A stretch of 64,000 nucleotides of DNA from Balanoglossus misakiensis (taxonomy: Eukaryota; Hemichordata). The notes beneath the pieces were generated by a model, which saw only the letters and a list, made by a program, of their open reading frames with translations, did no database searches and was not told the DNA's origin. The position numbers were made by a program, and so were the translations under genes. Positions 1-10,773 of this stretch are shown here, one piece after another (positions within the stretch are counted from its first letter, which is position 1; each line of letters starts with the position of its first letter). The stretch is from the NCBI GenBank assembly GCA_040954595.2, contig CM082579.2:14260001-14324000 (forward strand). Direction: 5' to 3'.

Positions 1-600
1 GGCAAAAAGCAATTTTATTTTACATTGCTAATGAAATGGTGACACTGAATCTGATTCTTTGCATCAGGGTAAATGGCGATGCAAGCTTGATGATGCATCC
101 CGGTAGATAGTGATGCAAACACTTCACTGTGACATGGGTATTAAATGCATATGGGGATTAAAAGTTGACTGAAAATCCCTGGGTTAATACAAGTCCAAAA
201 GCACTGAAATTTGACATAGCTAATACAATGGTGACATTGAATGTGATTCTTTGCATTAGGGGAAATGGCGTAGCAAGCCTAATGATGCATCAGTGTAGAT
301 GGTGATCCAAGCTCTGCGCTTTGGCATACGTATTTAATGCATGTGCATGGGTATTTAATGTTGAATGTAAATTCCCAGGTTAATATATGCATGGGTATTT
401 AATGTTGACTGTAAATCCCTAGGTTAATACATGGCCATAAGTACTGTAAGGGGTAGATGGTGATGCAAGCTCTGCACTTTGACATGGGGATTAAATGCAT
501 GCTGAGGGGGATTTTAAGTTGTCTGTAAATCCCCAGGTTGATATGTGGCCAAAAGCACTGTAATTTGACATTGCTAATGATGGTGAGCTGTACTCCCCAG
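1..600. repeat. Degenerate tandem repeat, period about 195 bp
   Basis: Phrases such as 'gtgattctttgcat', 'gatgcaagctctgc' and 'ggttaatacgtggccaaaag' recur with substitutions. For example, the segment from about 21 reappears at about 215. The phrase 'taaatccc.aggttaata' occurs near 170, 410 and 525 and again near 4,625. No coding frame crosses the units. This looks like an old tandem or satellite fragment, possibly an internal part of the dispersed repeat that follows. Confidence 0.6.
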
Positions 601-1000
601 GGAGTTGAATGGAATGTTTAGGTCCAACGACCTAGGTCAAATGACCATGGGACAACTTTAAAGCATGTTGAGATTTAATGTGCTACATAAGTTATAAATA
701 TTATATTAATATTATTACATAAACAACACTCTTACCTAGCTAAGGAAGTGGTCAGGTGAAAAATATTTGCAGAGCTGACCAATTATTTAAGGAATATTAA
801 AGTTGGGTAATTTGGACGTATTCATACGGGTGTTGGTCAATGGAAAGTCCTTTGTTCATTTTCAAAATGGCAACCAAAAATGCGAACAAAACACACTGAA
901 TTATGTACGGGATATTGGTGTTGCCTAATTTGCGGGTTTCCACATTTACTTAAACTCTCACAGGGAGACAAATGTCACAGCAAACGGAAAAATGACTATG
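586..1000 (+). repeat. Dispersed repeat R1, copy 1
   Basis: This ~415-bp segment begins near 'ctccccagggagttgaatgg' and ends near 'aacggaaaaatgactatgct'. It recurs almost completely at about 4,690-5,104 and in part at about 4,019-4,233. The landmarks 'ggtccaacgacctaggtcaa', 'cataaacaacactcttac' and 'gagctgaccaatt' lie in the same order. It has no coding capacity. The element class is unknown. Confidence 0.75.
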
Positions 1001-1400
1001 CTACACACAACACTTTTATTGATCATGGAAAATGTTCATGAGAATTGTGTTATGGTACTTTTCGGGGCTCACGACCTGTGTTATAGGAAATCTGACAAGG
1101 AATCCAAACTGTACCACATACACAACACTTTAATTAAGCATGGGAAATGGTCCTGAGAACAATATTCTCAGAGTTGACAAACTGTGTTATCTGCGTTATA
1201 TTGATGTTGTCTAATTTACACGCCTGTACATTTATTTATACTCTGACTTTGAGCTTAATAAGGCAGCGCCTGCTAAGGTCAATTTGCCACGTACACTTTT
1301 AATTAGCATAGATAATGATCATGATAACTTCATTTTCAGAGCTGACAAACTGTGTTATGTGAAATTCATGTTGCCTATTTCATGATAATGGCTTGTGGTA
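1001..1400 (+). repeat. Diverged repeats related to R1
   Basis: Three loose units carry 'cacaacacttt.att', a 'catg.aaatg.tc.tgaga' segment and 'gagctgacaaactgtgttat'. They resemble the 3' half of R1 ('acaacactctta... gagctgaccaatt'). Spacing is roughly 130-200 bp. Divergence is high, so boundaries are approximate. Confidence 0.45.
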
Positions 1401-3790
1401 CACAATGGTTAACAGCAATCAGCAATTGCTTGTATGATAGGTATAATGATCGATTTACAAATTTCAATGGTATAATAATGGGCAACACATGTGGAAGTGT
1501 TTAATAAACAGTTAACTGATGTGGTGATGGTTTGTGGTAAAATTGAGGGTACACAGATTATAATGGGCAAAACAATGAATATAATAGAGGTTGATGATGG
1601 TGAATGGTTTCATATGAATGGTGTAATAAAGGTTAACAAATGTGGTGATAGCTTTGGTGTACAGGGCTGTTCATATCTTTAGTAATGACAAAGGTATAAT
1701 AGTGATAAAAGCTTAAATAAGTGTTAGGGCACAATCTTCATGATGGTTCATTCATTGGTTAATGTGTATATTTTATTAATATCATGCTATTGTTTATCAG
1801 TTAGATCATAATCAGGGTTTTTCCATGCACATAGTCATCATGAATCAGCGGAATTCTTCTGAATAGTACCTGTGATCATTTTTGCGCACCGACGCATTGT
1901 ACGCGACAGACATGCAGAAAATATTAACATGTAACTCACAGGCATAGTGTTAAATCTAAACGACTATATGTTAGATAAGCTTTACCTCCCCACCCCATCA
2001 AAATTCCAAATTTAGCTTGATGTGACGTTTTCGGGTAGTACCAATTCGGAAACTTTCATGGTTCATTCATTGAACCAAATATTGGATTTGACACACTGTG
2101 TCTTGGGTGGGTAAAGCATGGTGAAATGTTGGCAGTAAACTTTAACCAGACAGGTCACATGAAAGGAAGATTTTATCATTTGAGTTCGATGGCATACATG
2201 ATAAGATATGTCAGTTCTGACACCTTTTTTGCAGACGTAGATGCTGATGTATTTTTTCCATTGGACACAATACTCAAAGTCCAGTCTGTGTTTAAAATGA
2301 TACCCTGGTCACACACAGTGAGAAATGTCAGCCTTTGACTTAATTATCTAATTTATGCATTGTTAACAATGCACTGTGACATTTACTGCATGTATTTTTC
2401 CCCCTGTGGAAACTTACTATGCTTTGAATACATGTTCCCCAATGGGGTGTTAAAGGATACAGTAGGATCTGTTTCGGTAGCAAATATGACACTGTTTTCA
2501 ACATATTTGACTGGTGGCAATATGTGGTTTTACGTTGGTATCCATCATGTAACTCAGATCACCTATATGAAGCTCCATAGTAAATTTCACAGAAGTCGGC
2601 TGATCAATTCCAGAAAAGTAGATTTTTTACCAAAAATGTGGAAAAAGACAAAAAAATGCATAACAAGTAGAAAATTCACACTATTAGCTTAAAACATACA
2701 GAAATGTGTGAGGCTAATATAAGGTACTATCATACCATTTTTTCAAATCAATATGACCAGGACTTGTCGAGTTTCTGAGTTTTGACCAAATTAAGGTTTT
2801 CCCAGCTAATTTGTATATATTTTTGGCAATGACAACTTCGTTTGAACAAACTCCCATCTACAGCCTAGCATGCATCTACACACCAAATATTGAGGTTATT
2901 GGCGCAACGGTTTTCAAGTTTTTGATGTGTACGAACATTTATCCATCTATCCGTCCATATGTCCATACATACATACAGACGCAACCAAATCCATAAGGTC
3001 CCACTGTATATACCTATACAAATGGGACCAAATAAAACACACAAAAAATAACACTTAACATCTTACAGTGCAGGGCCTTGCTAGTTGATGTGGTACAATT
3101 CTATCATATCACTTCACAGCTGGTAGCCAAGGGCAGTGTTTGCACAGAGGAGCCTCCTGAATGTCTTCGCTCGTTCACACCTCTTCAGTGATAATGTCTG
3201 GATTACATTGACATGAAACTGTTTGTTCAGTAGTGTTTCAACTGCCAGCTACCTGGGTTCATTTTACACCCAAACACTGAAAATATTGCAGCAGTCAATA
3301 ATATAACCTACACACTGTGTGAAATTCACCATGTTCTAAAGTAATGTTGATGTCTAATGTGCATTGTGACTTACAGGGCATGCACGGCTAAAGCTTGTCG
3401 AAAGTTGACAAAGCAAAAGACCAGACCAGTTGCCTGTTTTAAAATGTGCTTCATTCCAAGGACCTTGGCGATGAGTCATGAATTGGGAAACGTTCATGAG
3501 ACCCATTTTTTTTCACTGGACCAGCACATTTAATGATATGACCATGAAATTGAACTGTTCCCAGGAGCTACTGAGAGTTGCCTTGTTTCACCCCCAAGTT
3601 ACTACCTGGGATTTTTACAATGACGACAGTAGTTCCAAAAAAAACGTTGTACTTTTATGAATAATCGATTAGGGTAGATTTATTCATGGTAGTAAAACTT
3701 TTTGGCCTGCAGTTGCCAAACAAAGACAATTACAAGTAAGGGACTGGACGTAAACTACCAGGGGGAGCGCAGGGGAATTGACGAAAGCGA
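1401..3790. other. Noncoding stretch without recognised gene
   Basis: Only short open frames (up to 110 codons) occur, with no recognisable motif, splice context or composition bias, so no gene is called. A short degenerate CCAT/CATA microsatellite lies at about 2,939-2,982. It is followed by a small hairpin at 2,998-3,029 with arms GGTCCCA/TGGGACC. Nothing else is evident. Confidence 0.5.
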
Positions 3791-3804
3791 TGGCCTCAAA
3801 TTAA

Positions 3805-4005
3805 TGTCATAGTCCAGTGGTTAGAGCATCAGACCCATAATCAAAGAATCAAGAGTTTGATCCCTGGCATGGTTGTGGTGTTGTGTCCTCTGGCAAGGCA
3901 ATTTACATCTCCTTGCCTCTCCCTGCCTATAAGAAAAGGGTAATTTGGTGGATCGGATATTGTAATGTGTATGTATAGGTCTGCTTTGCTGATATAAAAG
4001 CTGCA
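3805..4005 (+). mobile_element. tRNA-derived SINE (tRNA-Met-like head)
   Basis: The head reads as a decayed tRNA. The A-box region is 'agtggttagagcatcagac', an anticodon-like CAT lies at 3,836-3,838 in 'cccataatc', and the B-box region 'gagtttgatcc' resembles GWTCGANNC. A body containing 'ctggcaaggcaatttacatc' and 'gcctctccctgcctataag' follows. That body resembles the shared central domain seen in many invertebrate tRNA SINEs, which is family knowledge and was not tested here. It ends near the junction with the second R1 copy. Acceptor-stem pairing is lost, so this is a SINE and not a functional tRNA gene. End positions are approximate. Confidence 0.7.
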
Positions 4006-4233
4006 CATGTGAGCTGTTGTTTGCTCCCCATGGAGTGGAATGGAATATTTTAGGTCCAACGACCTAGGTCAAATTACCATGGGAAACACTTCAAAGCAGC
4101 ACATTGAGATTTATTGCATAATGTGCTATATAAGTAATAAATATTATATTGATATTATTACATAAACAACACTCTTACTTAGCAAAGGAAGTGGTCAGGT
4201 GAACTATATTCGCAGAGCTGACCAATTGTTTAA
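4006..4233 (+). repeat. Dispersed repeat R1, truncated copy
   Basis: Homologous to about 586-790. It keeps 'ggtccaacgacctaggtcaa', 'cataaacaacactctta' and 'gagctgaccaatt', then stops at 'tttaa' where the foldback element begins. The other two copies continue at the equivalent point, so this copy is interrupted or truncated there. Confidence 0.7.
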
Positions 4234-4576
4234 AGGGGCAAAGTCTCTCATCGCTGCCTTTTTTCAATTAATTATGTATGATACAAGACGCCATTGATGT
4301 TATTCTACATGTGGATATATGGTGAATCAACATTCGACCACACACAACTTCCGTCTCGTTTGTACGATATGAGAGTAAAAACTCGCCCAAAATGAATAAA
4401 TGGTAAAGAACGATTATTCATTTTGGCGAGTTTTTCACTCTCCTGTCTATAAGTGGGATGGAAGTTGTGTGTGGTTGAACGTTCATTCGCTATATATCCA
4501 CATGTAGAATAACAAACGGTGTCTCTTATCAAATATAATATGGGAAAAAGGGCAGCGAGAGAGAGACTTTGTCCCT
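4234..4576. mobile_element. Foldback MITE (343 bp, nearly full-length palindrome)
   Basis: The left arm (from 'ggggcaaagtctctc') and the right arm (ending 'gagagactttgtccct') are inverted repeats over about 150 bp each, with moderate divergence. Matching internal landmarks are 'ttattctacatgtggatata' on the left and its complement 'tatatccacatgtagaataa' on the right, and 'aactcgcccaaaatgaataa' against 'ttattcattttggcgagtt' near 4,400-4,435. The loop is only about 13 bases. There is no protein coding. A clean target duplication was not seen, and the flank on the right belongs to a different part of the R1/tandem family. The superfamily is unassigned. Confidence 0.8.
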
Positions 4577-5104
4577 CACATGGGGATTAAATGCACATGC
4601 GTGTGTATTTAAAGTTAACTGTAAATCCCCAGGTTAATACGTGGCCAAAAGCACTGTAATTTGGCATTTCTAATGATGGTGAGATGTTGTTTGCTCCCCA
4701 GGGAGTTGAATGGAATATTTAGGTCCAACATCCTAGGTCAAATGACCATGGGACAACTTAAAGCACGTTGAGATTTAATGTGCTACATAAGTTATAAATA
4801 TTATAAAAATATTATTACATAAACAACACTCTTCCTTAGCAAAGGAAGTGGTCAGGTGAAATATATTCGCAGAGCTGACCAATTCTTTAAGGAAAATTAA
4901 AGTTGGGTAATTTGGATGTATTCATACGAGTGTTGGTCAATGATAGGAAAGTCCTTTGTGCATTTTCAAAATGAAAACCAAAAATGCGAACAAAACACAC
5001 TGAATTACGTATGGGATATTGATGTTGCCTAATTTGTGTGACTCTACATTTACTTAAACTCTCACAGGGAGACAAATGTCACAGCAAACGGAAAAATGAT
5101 TATG
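4577..5104 (+). repeat. Tandem-repeat tail plus dispersed repeat R1, copy 3
   Basis: About 4,577-4,690 matches the repeat seen at 480-600 ('tggggattaaatgca', 'ccaggttaatacgtggccaa'). The rest matches 586-1,000 along its length, including 'gtggtcaggtgaa' and 'gggagacaaatgtcacagca'. R1 and the upstream tandem unit therefore travel together as one larger repeat. Confidence 0.75.
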
Positions 5105-5109
5105 CTAAG

Positions 5110-7064
5110 CAATACGCCAACCTTTAAAATATTACTTTAGAAAGTTTGTATTCATACTTTCTTCAAGTTGTCATAACGCTACCCCGAAATGTGTTTAAGT
5201 ATTGCCTTTGTATTAATGGGCTAGATTCATGGCGTTATATGTCATAAATTAAAAAGCCAACCCTTATTGATTTTGATAATATTTATGTCGGAGAATCCAC
5301 AATGAAAAATATGTATTTCAATTTCATAACTCAAAATGATTTTCAAATCCATGACCTTATTTTCAACTCCAGTGATCGTACATCCTGAACCTTGTGCCAG
5401 TAAATGATTGGCCATTACAGGGTTAATGGGCACTCTCCCGTTCTCTTCCTCCGCAGTTTCATTCATGTTCTTGTTTGACGGAAATGGGTGTGACCAGACG
5501 CTTGAATGTTTTCATGTGGGTGTCGTTGTTCATCGGGATCGGTCTCCTGGTGTGTCTGTACAGGTACGCAAGGAGAAACTGCCCACAAGAAGCTGCGAGT
5601 GAAACTATTTAAGGTAGTATGTGCCTCGCGGTCCGAGATTCAGACAAATGATAGTCCTCAAAACTTTTTCAAGTCTTTGATTTACTAAAGTGTATGGTGA
5701 GTCTCTTTGAAAACAACAAAAACATTACTCACCATATTGTTATTTTTTTGAAAGTTTAAAATGAAGTTGACAATGTACCAAACAGATTCTATTTATTTCT
5801 TCATGACCATGTTCACCCCAAGGTCATATGGACCTGCAAGTATATGCCAGAGCCAGAGTCGACATTACCGAAGCCAGAGTTCAAAGCTTGCAGGTCACCC
5901 CTTGCCAGCTCATGTCTAGCTAAACTGCCATGGATGCCAAGAGATATAGGACTACAGTAACCTGTAGATGGTTTCAGTATGTTTGAAGAAAGTGGTGGCG
6001 CACTTTTGGCTACATTTGAAATGGCTATGGTACCAGTGGTTGAATTTGCAAAGGTGACCTTTGACCTGGTATCATTAAAGATATTAAAGAACGATTGAAC
6101 ATTCCTTGTTGTCGTAAAATGACATCTGTAATAACTTATATTTTATCTGTTTATCTTGAAGTACTATATATTTAAACGCCAATTTTCCATTGCCAATCAA
6201 TTTTTACAAATAAATTGTAATATGCATGTTGATTTTACAAAAACTCCTTACTTCAAAGTGAATTCTGTTACACATCACGTAAATATTTTCCCGACGAATT
6301 CTTCAGTTGCTGACTCGGAAATTTCATATATTGGGCAGAAATTGGATACATTACCGAGCCATTAAAATTACAGTTTTCTATTTTAATTGATCTTCCATAA
6401 CTTCAAGTACTTTGATTTGACATAAATTAAAAACATCATGGTGAATAAATAAAAAATCTTTGATTATCTAATTGTGCATGTTTACCTGGTTTTATTTTAG
6501 TATGCTGGGTACTTAATGTCTAATTGCTCGCTGATTTCATACTGTTCAAGATGACAATCTAATTTTAGTTTTCAGCTGATAATGGAAATTACTGATTAAA
6601 AAAATTGAATTTTGTCATGAATAAACTTGTTGTTCATGGCAGTTGCTGTATTTTGTTTCATGTGTATTCAATTTTTGCAAGAATACCATTGAGCACAGTT
6701 TGATTTGATTAAACACGTTTATCATTTGAAATATCTGTTTTTGCGCCCTCTACCATTTGACCAAATGATTCTCTTATTTTTGTGGCCTTTGTCTGTGTAT
6801 ATGAGAATACTATAGTACTCTCGCATCGATGATAGTAGAAGTTGAAAACGTCTCTTGCCACGTGGCCTAGAAGAAAGGTGATCTTTAGAGTAAAATAAAA
6901 CAAACTATCCAGATAGGAAGCTAGAAAAGAAGTTGAATCGTTGAAATTTTATTTATTTTTATATTGTTAATATCGTTGGTGATGTTGACTGGCCGACAAT
7001 CTTTGTCACATGAGTCTTTTCAGGCAGATTAAAACATTGCCTATTCCAGCAATAATCACAACAG
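5110..7064 (+). repeat. Long dispersed repeat 'AB', copy A (1,955 bp)
   Basis: Colinear with 21,916-23,883 at high identity (a few substitutions and short indels per hundred bases). Both copies start at 'caatacgccaacctttaaaa' and stop at 'aataatcacaacag', with unrelated sequence outside. Short open frames exist on both strands, for example one of 74 codons at 5,242-5,466 (-) that is partly kept in copy B. They show no motif and no sign of purifying constraint that I can judge. No terminal inverted repeats are evident. It could be a segmental duplication or an unclassified element. Confidence 0.85.
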
Positions 7065-7249
7065 TCTTACTTTTTCTATCTTTGTAAGCGTTAATCTTTA
7101 TTGACCTCGCTTGTTGTTTTGTGTTTTTGTGTTGGTTTTGTTTTTGTTTTGTTTTTTTAGTAGTTTCATAATTTTATTTGTATTTTTAAAATGTTTTCCT
7201 GTTTTTTGTTTACTTTTTTATTTTTTTTACTATTTGTTGATTGTAATGC
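7065..7249 (+). other. T-rich linker
   Basis: Strongly T-rich (runs of TTTTG and TTTTTT between 7,110 and 7,235) on the + strand. No gene is visible. It separates repeat AB from the putative LTR and may be an old poly(A)/poly(T)-type tail or simple sequence. Confidence 0.4.
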
Positions 7250-7253
7250 TGTA

Positions 7254-7278
7254 TGGGTCTCGACTGTCGGTCCCAACT
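7254..7278. repeat. 25-bp quasi-palindromic motif shared with the spacer at 24.2 kb
   Basis: The segment has the form TGGG-n3-CGAC-T-GTCG-n2-CCCA followed by ACT. An identical 25-mer lies at 24,193-24,217 and in the two downstream copies of that spacer (near 27,483 and 32,326). The sequence around it differs. In this copy it sits at the proposed start of the LTR. Confidence 0.7.
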
Positions 7279-8242
7279 TGTCATATAATTAGGTAGTACT
7301 GGAGTCAGTGGAAACCCAGGTGCCCGCATAATTTCAGGTGTAGTGACACCGTGTATTGTCATGTTAATGAATAGGGCTTCGTTAGCTAAGTTTCGTGTAG
7401 TAAGAGAGCACACTTCAATTTAGGTCTTGAAGGGAGCAACAAGTCGGGTCTCCCTGCTCAGTGAGTAGAAATACTAGGGGAAATATTGCACCATACCTTG
7501 CTGTGTCCATGTAATGCTGTAGCGCGCATTAGTGCTCTCAGGACCACTGTTTCTGCAATTCGAGTGGAAGTAAATTCAGTACTTCTAGAAAGCAGAATTG
7601 TGCTTATTCAGTGCAAACCGGTGTGGTCGGGCGATTGGCGTGGCTGGCATGGTCGTATGTGGTGTGGCTGGAAATTGCTCCAAGCAGAGTTCTGTGGAAC
7701 CATCCTATAGACCCGGTATTGCTGAGCATGAAGTGTGGTGAAGAATTCTCGTGTAAGTAATGTATTTGTTTATTTATTTACTATAACTTAAATTTATATT
7801 TTATGGATATTTATGTCAAATTCGACAATTTGTAAGTAATAGGACGGTCATAGTTAAAGCATAATTTTCCATGATATCACATGTAATCATGACGCTTTAA
7901 CTAGTCCAAATTTCTGATAATTATTATTGAGAAACGTCAGTATTCATTTGTGAACAGTTGCTAAGGTGGACATTTCAGTCAATGTTTGTTGATTTTTCAT
8001 TCAGCCATTTAACCAAAGACTTGCATCTAACAAGTCAGTCTTCAGTGTGTTTACTTGACTACTGGAGGACTACAAGTGGTAGAAAACATGGTGTATCACA
8101 GATTGTATGTGTAATGTGGATCGTCGCTACATCGTTCATCTATACAGGACTCCATCCCATATTGTGGTTGAATCATTGTTTACTATGAATGTTATATACA
8201 GCTAAGTGACACTTACCATTGTTTAGACAATATGCAATAGAC

Positions 8243-8248
8243 AATAAA
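8243..8248 (+). terminator. Candidate polyadenylation signal AATAAA in the LTR
   Basis: AATAAA occurs 323 bp before the LTR end, in an AT-rich context. It would end retroelement transcripts in the missing 3' LTR and mark the R region here. It rests on one hexamer only. Confidence 0.35.
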
Positions 8249-8573
8249 CTATAGTGATATTGTGAATATATTCATTTATGTAATATATTAAGTAACCCAT
8301 TGTATTGTATGACCAATTGTATCAGCATACCTGTACTGCTAAATTGGTTAGGACAGAGACATTTGATATTGTGCATATTGTGCTCAAAAATTATATTCCT
8401 AGTATTATCTTTATATTATTTAATTGATTTAAATTAAATCAACTGTATTATTGTATCCGCACTGGTTTGTGTAGTTTCTCCCCATACCTTATCCACGGAT
8501 GTTTACTCCTTGGCACTGAGAGCTGCTCAATATTTATCCTGGAATCAGAGGGGTGCCCTCCACCTCTGACATT

Positions 8574-8591
8574 TGGGGGCTCGTCCGGGAG
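8574..8591 (+). other. Primer binding site, tRNA-Pro type
   Basis: TGGGGGCTCGTCCGGGAG follows the LTR end by two bases. It matches the 3' end complement of tRNA-Pro over 17 of 18 positions, including the initial TGG for the CCA tail. This is the same type of site used by gammaretroviruses primed by tRNA-Pro. It marks where minus-strand synthesis would begin and fixes the LTR boundary. Confidence 0.85.
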
Positions 8592-8909
8592 TTTTATCGT
8601 TTTGTTGTGCATTTGTTTGTATACTATCATAAATTGTTGCCATATAGTGGAGACCATGGTTTTGATAGGTAGAGATTCTGCAAATTGTGAAGACGGTGCT
8701 GGGTCTGTAGGCTGGTACTGTTACTGTATGTGCGCTTGTGGTTTCCTGCTATATAATATGGGCCGTGTTGGTTTGCGTCGTGCGTTTGGCTGTGTTGACT
8801 TGTGCTGAATGCCCTGTACTGCTCGGGGTTGTCAAACTGGGGGTTGTAAGTCGCGATACAGCAAAGCATATATGCAGAAAGAATATCTAAGATAGGGAGA
8901 AAATTTGGG

Positions 8910-10681
8910 TTGGAAGGGACTGCTTTAAAAGATTATGTTAGAGAGGAACAAATTAGACAGAGGGATCTTAGGGCTACTGAGAGAGAGGAGCAGAGAGAAG
9001 ATAATAGGCGGCGCGAGGAACATGAGAGAGAGATACTGAAAATGCAAATTCACTTACAAGAATTAAAATTGAAAGGGGAAAATACAGAACAGCAGGTTAC
9101 TGAAAATAATTTGGCCAAAGCGCGGCTCCGAGACTACAGGGTTTACGTGAGGATGTTGATGATATGGATGCGTACCTTCAACGTTTTCAGCGCTACGCCA
9201 CTGCTCAGAAGTGGGAAAAAGATGACTGGGGGTGAATCTCAGTGCATATTGTTACAAGGTAAGGATGTATCCACATACAACCAAATGCCTGCAGCGTCTG
9301 CAAATAATTATGATGAATTGAAACCAGAGTTATTGAGGGCTTACCAGTTAAGTGAGGAGAGTTTTCATGACAAGTTCCGTTCGTGTATGCCACATTATGA
9401 TGAAAGTGCTCAAAAGTTTATGGACCGTATTGGTGACTATTTGGGCAGATGGGTAGAACTGGCTGGTACTCCAAAGACGTACAATGGGCTTACAGATCTG
9501 TTACTTCGAGAGCAGTTTATTGGAGTATGTTCCAGAGACATGGCAATGTTCATTAGAGAGCGACGGCCAGAGAATGTCCAAGAGATGGTATCTACTGCCT
9601 CAAAATACTTAGATGCCCGAGGGTGGTGGAAACTGCCAAGTAATGCCAAGAATAATCCAAGGAGCCAGCCGACAGCAAATACCAAGCCTGCTGTATATCC
9701 AAATCAAGTAAATAAGTTTAATAACAAAACCGATGGTTCCCATGTTTTTAAAGGTACGTGCTTCGTATGTGGTAAAGGTGGTCATATGGCCAAAGATTGT
9801 AGAAGTAAGCCAAAGATGCATAAGACGGCGGTATTGTTAACTGAAGAAGATAGAAACTATCCACCTAAACAAGAATGTACACATTGGGGCAACCGTCAAC
9901 AGCCCAGGGGACTAGACACTGGTTATGCATGTATGGTGGTAGCAATGGAAATAGATAAAACAGATGCAACACTGAATAAGGAGTTCGTGTTACCATGTGG
10001 TCATAAGCTCCCAGTGATGAGTGCTGCTTGTAGTGCCCATGGAGTGAAGAAGATGCCGGTAATGAAGGGATTGGTCGATGGTAAGCTGGTTAGCGTTTTG
10101 CGTGATAGTGGGTGTAGTAGCGTGGTAGTTCGAAGAAGTCTGGTGTCAAGTAATCAGCTGACTGGTGAGTACAGGACGTGTGTTCTGATAGATGGGACTA
10201 TTAGAAGAGTACCTGTAGCCTCTATAAAAGTTGATACCCCTTACTTTGTTGGTGATGTTACTGCACTGTGCATGATGAACCCTGTGTATGATTTAATACT
10301 GGGCAACATTGATGGTGTATCTGACCCTTCGAATCCTGATACTACATGGCAGGAACCATTGCCGACATGTAGACTGTGTACAACTGTTGGACAGGTACCA
10401 GGTTTAGCAAATGCTGTGGAGACCAGAGCCCAGAAGATAGCCAACCAAAAACCAATCAGAGAGCTTAAAGTACCTAAAGCTGTTGGTGAAGTGGTGATGC
10501 CAGGGAAGCTTCAACAAGCTCAAGAAGAAGACTCCACTCTTGACAAACTACGTGAGAAGGCAATTTTGGGTGACGAGAAAGTGACTAGGAATGGAGGTAG
10601 GTTGAAGTTCATCATGAAAGATGGGATCCTGTACAGAGAGTTCAATTCGCCAATGGTCCAATTTGGTGAAAAGCTGTTACA
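8910..10681 (+). CDS. gag-pol: Gag-protease and start of integrase (5' part of a gag-pol polyprotein, interrupted)
   Basis: The open frame begins at a TTG after an in-frame stop at 8,847. No upstream ATG exists in frame, so the native start is lost or non-AUG. Residues 1-80 are a charged, probably coiled-coil segment rich in E and R. Residues ~135-238 resemble a retroviral-type capsid C-terminal domain and the SCAN domain, with 'LLLREQFIGV' and 'IRERRPENVQEMV'. A CCHC zinc knuckle is at 284-297 (C284, C287, H292, C297). The protease has the catalytic triplet D399-S400-G401 in 'LRDSGCSS' and a downstream 'LILGNIDG' flap-end motif. From ~490 onward it is the linker that precedes an integrase zinc domain ('DGILYREF' near 573). 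The frame leaves the retroelement at 10,681 and runs by chance to a stop at 10,784 inside the transposon. Gag and pol share one frame. Confidence 0.88.
10679..10681. repeat. Target-site duplication, left copy (ACA)
   Basis: ACA lies directly before the CACT terminus of the nested transposon and repeats directly after its other end at 16,181-16,183. Counting one copy only, the integrase frame on the two sides is continuous. This confirms both boundaries of the insertion. Confidence 0.85.
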
Positions 10682-10718
10682 CACTGCGGGAAATACTAGA
10701 GCTATGTTGGGCAGTATT
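10682..10718 (+). repeat. Left terminal repeat of the CACTA-like element
   Basis: Positions 1-6 are CACTGC and positions 28-37 are GGGCAGTATT. The right end read inward has CACTAC at 1-6 and the identical GGGCAGTATT at 28-37. The 21 bases between match at only 5 positions, as expected by chance. The terminal repeat is therefore bipartite. Confidence 0.8.
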
Positions 10719-10762
10719 CCGCGAAGCGCGAGCTCCCATGTTCACCATAGCAACGCATTGCC

Positions 10763-10773
10763 AAGATGGCGGC
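10763..10773 (+). promoter_or_regulatory. YY1-type motif overlapping the start codon
   Basis: AAGATGGCGGC matches the YY1 consensus AANATGGCGGC and contains the ATG of the 216-residue gene. Such downstream YY1 sites are known to position transcription starts in some TATA-less genes and transposons. A related ATGGCGGCGC sits on the - strand at 15,665-15,656 near the other end. Function is inferred from the motif only. Confidence 0.45.

Larger units (their letters stand above)
7250..8571 (+). repeat. Putative 5' LTR of the Gmr1-like retrotransposon
   Basis: The right boundary is well placed. The sequence ends in 'ctctgaca' two bases before the primer binding site, and LTRs end in CA. The left boundary at a TG (7,250) is a guess, because no 3' LTR remains in the window to align. 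A polyadenylation signal AATAAA at 8,243-8,248 fits an LTR R region. No long coding frame occurs inside. Confidence 0.4.

Noticed and set aside
2126-2692. Two open frames of 70 and 110 codons on the + strand as a small gene
   Set aside because: Composition is like the surrounding noncoding DNA. No motif and no convincing splice sites were seen.
3805-3880. Functional tRNA-Met gene
   Set aside because: Acceptor-stem and anticodon-stem pairing are disrupted, and a SINE body follows the head.
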